From the NCBI GenBank assembly GCA_934163035.1, contig CAKPJX010000001.1, positions 90,402-154,401 on the forward strand: 64,000 nt of DNA, given 5' to 3'. Source of the stretch: an uncultured Bacilli bacterium (lineage in GTDB: Bacteria > Bacillota_I > Bacilli_A > RF39 > UBA660). Shown here one piece after another: positions 63,078-64,000 of this stretch. The notes under the pieces are model-generated. The model was not told where the DNA came from. It ran no database searches and saw only the letters and a program-made list of their open reading frames with translations. Numbering within the stretch: position 1 is the stretch's first letter; each line of letters opens with the position of its first letter. Position numbers and translations under genes: made by a program.

Positions 63078-63995
63078 TTACACTAATCTATCAAAAGTAA
63101 TATTACCAAAATAGCCATTCTTTAAATCTCTAATAATAATATCAGATACTTTATCATAATCAGTAACTCCACCACGAGATAGAGCCCCTCTTTTTTTAGC
63201 AATCATATCATACGCTTCAACTAAATCATCATCTAAACGAGTAATGCCATACCTTTCTTCTAAACGTTCTGGATAAAGCTTAAATAGTTTTTTTAAAATA
63301 TATGTTGCTATTTGCGATGAATTTAAAATTTCCTCTTTTATTGACGATAAACATGCAAGTACATGTGCTGCTTCTTGATCTTCCATTTTAGGCCACAATA
63401 TTCCAGGAGAATCTAAAAGTTCAACATCTCTATTAACTCTAATCCAACTAAGATTTTTAGTAAAACCAGGAGTATTTCCAACACCAGCAGATTTTCTACC
63501 AACTAATCTATTTATTAAGGTACTTTTACCAGCATTAGGAACCCCAATAATCAAAGCTCGTGCTGCTCTAGGCTTCATTCCTTTACTTTCACGTTTTCTA
63601 TTTTCTATGTTCATTATATCTTTAGTATAATCAAGTACCTTTCCTACATTTAAACCACTCATCAAATCAACTGGAATAACTTTATAACCAGTATCTTCAT
63701 AATACTTAATAATTTTATCTGTTTCACCTTTATCACATAAATCATACTTAGTCATAACTAAGATCCTAGGTTTGTCCTTAATAATAGTATCAATATCAAC
63801 TATTTTAGAAGATAGTGGCATTCTAGCATCAATAACCTCATAAACTATATCTATCAAATTAAGCTTATCAATAATCTCCCTCTTTGTCTTTGCCATATGT
63901 CCTGGATACCACGAAATGGAAACCTTTGAAAAACTTTTTTGACTATCATTATTTTTCTTTTCTGCTCTGATTTTTCTTTTTTGGTACATATCCAT
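63078..63995 (-). CDS. rbgA: Ribosome biogenesis GTPase RbgA (YlqF)
   Basis: 305 residues from ATG 63995. Circularly permuted GTPase required for 50S assembly. ISWYPGHMAKTKREI opens the core; the G4 motif is TKYDLC, then G1 GVPNAGKSTL and G3 DSPGIL (the permuted order). The C-terminal ANTAR-like RNA-binding part is present. Its first about 30 residues (KRKIRAEKKNND) are basic and extra compared with B. subtilis. The window ends 5 bases beyond the ATG, so an upstream start cannot be excluded. Confidence 0.95.
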   Translation of the reverse strand: MDMYQKRKIRAEKKNNDSQKSFSKVSISWYPGHMAKTKREIIDKLNLIDIVYEVIDARMPLSSKIVDIDTIIKDKPRILVMTKYDLCDKGETDKIIKYYEDTGYKVIPVDLMSGLNVGKVLDYTKDIMNIENRKRESKGMKPRAARALIIGVPNAGKSTLINRLVGRKSAGVGNTPGFTKNLSWIRVNRDVELLDSPGILWPKMEDQEAAHVLACLSSIKEEILNSSQIATYILKKLFKLYPERLEERYGITRLDDDLVEAYDMIAKKRGALSRGGVTDYDKVSDIIIRDLKNGYFGNITFDRLV

Positions 63996-64000
63996 TTTAA

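Noticed and set aside
1..64000. Mycoplasma-type genetic code (TGA as Trp)
   Set aside because: All long genes are intact with TGA as stop and Trp coded by TGG.
1..64000. CRISPR array or tRNA genes
   Set aside because: I saw no spaced short repeats and no cloverleaf sequences; scanning by eye could miss a single tRNA.

Overview
The window is AT-rich, densely packed bacterial chromosome, read with the standard genetic code: all long genes are open with TGA as stop. Gene order is that of low-GC Bacilli: dnaG-rpoD-trmK, yqeG-yqeH, murG-murB-divIB with ftsA-ftsZ, hisS-aspS behind a T-box, rel-dtd, secDF-comN, topA-xerC, rnhB and rbgA. A wall-making, division-competent cell with SOS, stringent-response, T-box and 6S RNA control is implied. 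A sigma-K-like factor is present. The mix suggests an uncultured gut-type member of Bacilli (Erysipelotrichales/RF39-like); this placement is inference from synteny and composition.

Layout. 1-10.8 kb is a surface and accessory region: a secreted VWA protein cut by the window edge, a class B PBP, four type IV pilin-like genes, an IS3-type transposase, nfo and a GHL10 hydrolase-like protein. Two of the pilin genes lie behind exactly identical 316-bp repeats that carry no usable start codon. 10.8-25 kb holds small membrane proteins, the dnaG-rpoD-trmK operon, yqeG/yqeH, a polysaccharide deacetylase, the sigma-K-like gene, a VanZ protein, an arginase-family protein that has lost its metal ligands, and a wall-anchored protein with an NPQTS sorting signal. 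25-35.7 kb is the division and wall cluster (ftsZ, ftsA, divIB, murB, murG), split between divIB and ftsA by four membrane glycosyltransferase paralogues. These arose by a tandem duplication that also copied the divIB 3' end and the ftsA 5' flank; one copy is now a pseudogene.

35.9-43.1 kb carries tmcAL-gmk on the plus strand, then mutM, an ASCH-kinase fusion and polA on the minus strand, and lexA. A previously unlisted 51-residue membrane protein is divergent from lexA, with an SOS box inside its promoter; by position it resembles YneA/SosA-type SOS division inhibitors. 43-52 kb holds tcdA, 6S RNA, an alpha/beta hydrolase, aspS, hisS (with a cysteine-rich C-terminal tail and a T-box with overlapping Asp/His codons), and a second, very large sigma-70 protein. 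52-64 kb is conserved housekeeping: an AI-2E-type permease, dtd, rel (hydrolase motifs degraded), secDF, comN, xerC, topA, a GNAT protein, rnhB and rbgA.

How it works together: most genes point to the minus strand in short operons with overlapping stop/start codons, separated by hairpin terminators, several of them bidirectional. Regulation visible in the sequence includes consensus sigma-A promoters, SOS boxes at lexA, tandem operator-like repeats before a strong promoter, a T-box leader, 6S RNA and a hairpin over the sigma-K start codon.
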